The notes below the pieces were generated by a model. The model was not told where the DNA came from, searched no databases, and was given only the letters and a program-made list of their open reading frames with translations. Shown here piece by piece: positions 63,507 to 64,000 of a stretch of DNA of 64,000 bases. Origin of the DNA: Chloroherpeton thalassium ATCC 35110 (lineage in GTDB: Bacteria > Bacteroidota > Chlorobiia > Chlorobiales > Chloroherpetonaceae); the NCBI RefSeq assembly GCF_000020525.1, contig NC_011026.1, positions 2,462,001 to 2,526,000 of the forward strand, in the 5' to 3' direction. A program made the translations under genes and the position numbers. Every line of letters starts with the position of its first letter. Position 1 is the stretch's first letter.

Positions 63507-64000
63507 TTATTTTCTTCTGTCGTCGCCAGAGCGTCTATCGCCATTTCCAAGCCAGAATCCGCCGATACGGCGCTCGCCTTGGGTGCGGCGTTCTTCGTCT
63601 GTTTCATCATACTCGTCTTGCACGATGACCTCGTTTGTTTCTGGGTGTATTTCAAACACGGCCTTATTATTTCTTTCTAACTCGATAAAGTTTTCAATTG
63701 GCAAAAGTGGGGCAGACCAGAGTTTAACTGTTTTATCACGGCTGGCGATCGCCAAGGTGCTGCCATCGGGACTAAATTGAACGCCATAGAAGTTGCCGGC
63801 AATTGTTTCATCCTCTTTTCCTGTGGCAACGTCCCAAAGCTTCACGATGCAAAGCTTGCCGCTTCTATTATAGCTGGTCGAAACAATGCGTTTTCCATCC
63901 GGGCTAAACTTGACAGATTCAACGCCGTTTGCATGTCCTGTAAGTGTTTTGATTTCTTCGCCTGTGCTAACGTCCCAAAGTTTAATGGTTTTATCCCAGC
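63507..64000 (-). CDS. WD40-repeat protein, C-terminal part (gene runs off the right edge)
   Basis: The frame is open to base 64000, so the N-terminus is outside. It reads WDKTIKLWDVSTGEEIKTLT then GHANGVESVKFSPDGK, then KLWDVATGKEDETI and GVQFSPDGSTLAIASRDKTV, i.e. two to three blades of a beta-propeller. A GTG at 63845 is internal. The last 40 residues are a charged tail with repeated arginines (EERRTQGERRIG, GDRRSGDDRRK) that is not propeller-like. Function unknown; probably a scaffold. Confidence 0.85.
   Translation of the reverse strand, partial: WDKTIKLWDVSTGEEIKTLTGHANGVESVKFSPDGKRIVSTSYNRSGKLCIVKLWDVATGKEDETIAGNFYGVQFSPDGSTLAIASRDKTVKLWSAPLLPIENFIELERNNKAVFEIHPETNEVIVQDEYDETDEERRTQGERRIGGFWLGNGDRRSGDDRRK

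Overview
The window looks like chromosome from a green sulfur bacterium-type phototroph of the Chlorobi/Bacteroidota group. It has adjacent magnesium-chelatase genes bchI and bchD, two proteins with type IX secretion C-terminal sorting domains, a FabL-type enoyl-ACP reductase, and moderate-GC housekeeping genes broken by a very AT-rich glycan block. A Chloroherpeton-like organism is the best guess. That is inference from gene content, not from a database match.

Layout. 1-7486: the 3' part of a surface-polysaccharide locus. A truncated gmd and fcl make GDP-fucose. An AT-rich run follows: a Wzx-like flippase, four glycosyltransferases and an EpsG/Wzy-like polymerase. 7769-10763: bchI-bchD, preceded by a 20-codon leader ORF and a hairpin. 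10905-24974: two divergent type IX-secreted proteins, a GLUG-repeat protein and a giant protein of about 3,944 residues built from four repeats of one large module. 25075-29135: a leftward operon (DUF547, dCMP deaminase, an unknown gene, ribD, ribE). 29230-34559: NFACT/RqcH-like protein, DUF2164, long-chain acyl-CoA synthetase and a THUMP-like methyltransferase.

34650-41049: a rightward set of a flippase-like membrane protein, a GT-B-like protein, an SpsF-type nucleotidyltransferase, split transketolase and a GSA-type aminotransferase. Together they suggest an unassigned sugar or surface-lipid pathway. 41160-45306: a gene remnant, a PAP2 phosphatase, an NrnA-like DHH phosphoesterase and leucyl aminopeptidase. 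45300-47810 carries a family of dispersed repeats, tandem and inverted, around an esterase and fabL. 47905-55468: a coiled-coil lipoprotein, a DUF5655 nuclease-like protein, an unknown gene, rpmG, a secreted tripeptidyl-peptidase II-like subtilase and a GalT-like DUF4921 protein.

55491-60778, leftward: an M14 carboxypeptidase, then what is probably the most interesting set. It comprises a di-heme cytochrome lipoprotein, a TlpA-like thioredoxin, a DUF4266 lipoprotein, a DUF3570 outer-membrane protein, a Tat-exported NusG-II protein and the flavin transferase ApbE. The DUF3570 protein has three tandem motifs close to the ApbE flavinylation consensus, so the cluster may be a flavin/heme envelope electron-transfer system. 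The TlpA-like gene is split from its signal peptide by a run of eight A. The window ends with tRNA-Leu(CAG), a zinc-ribbon coiled-coil protein, the RNase P RNA gene, an ABC ATPase and a partial WD40 protein.
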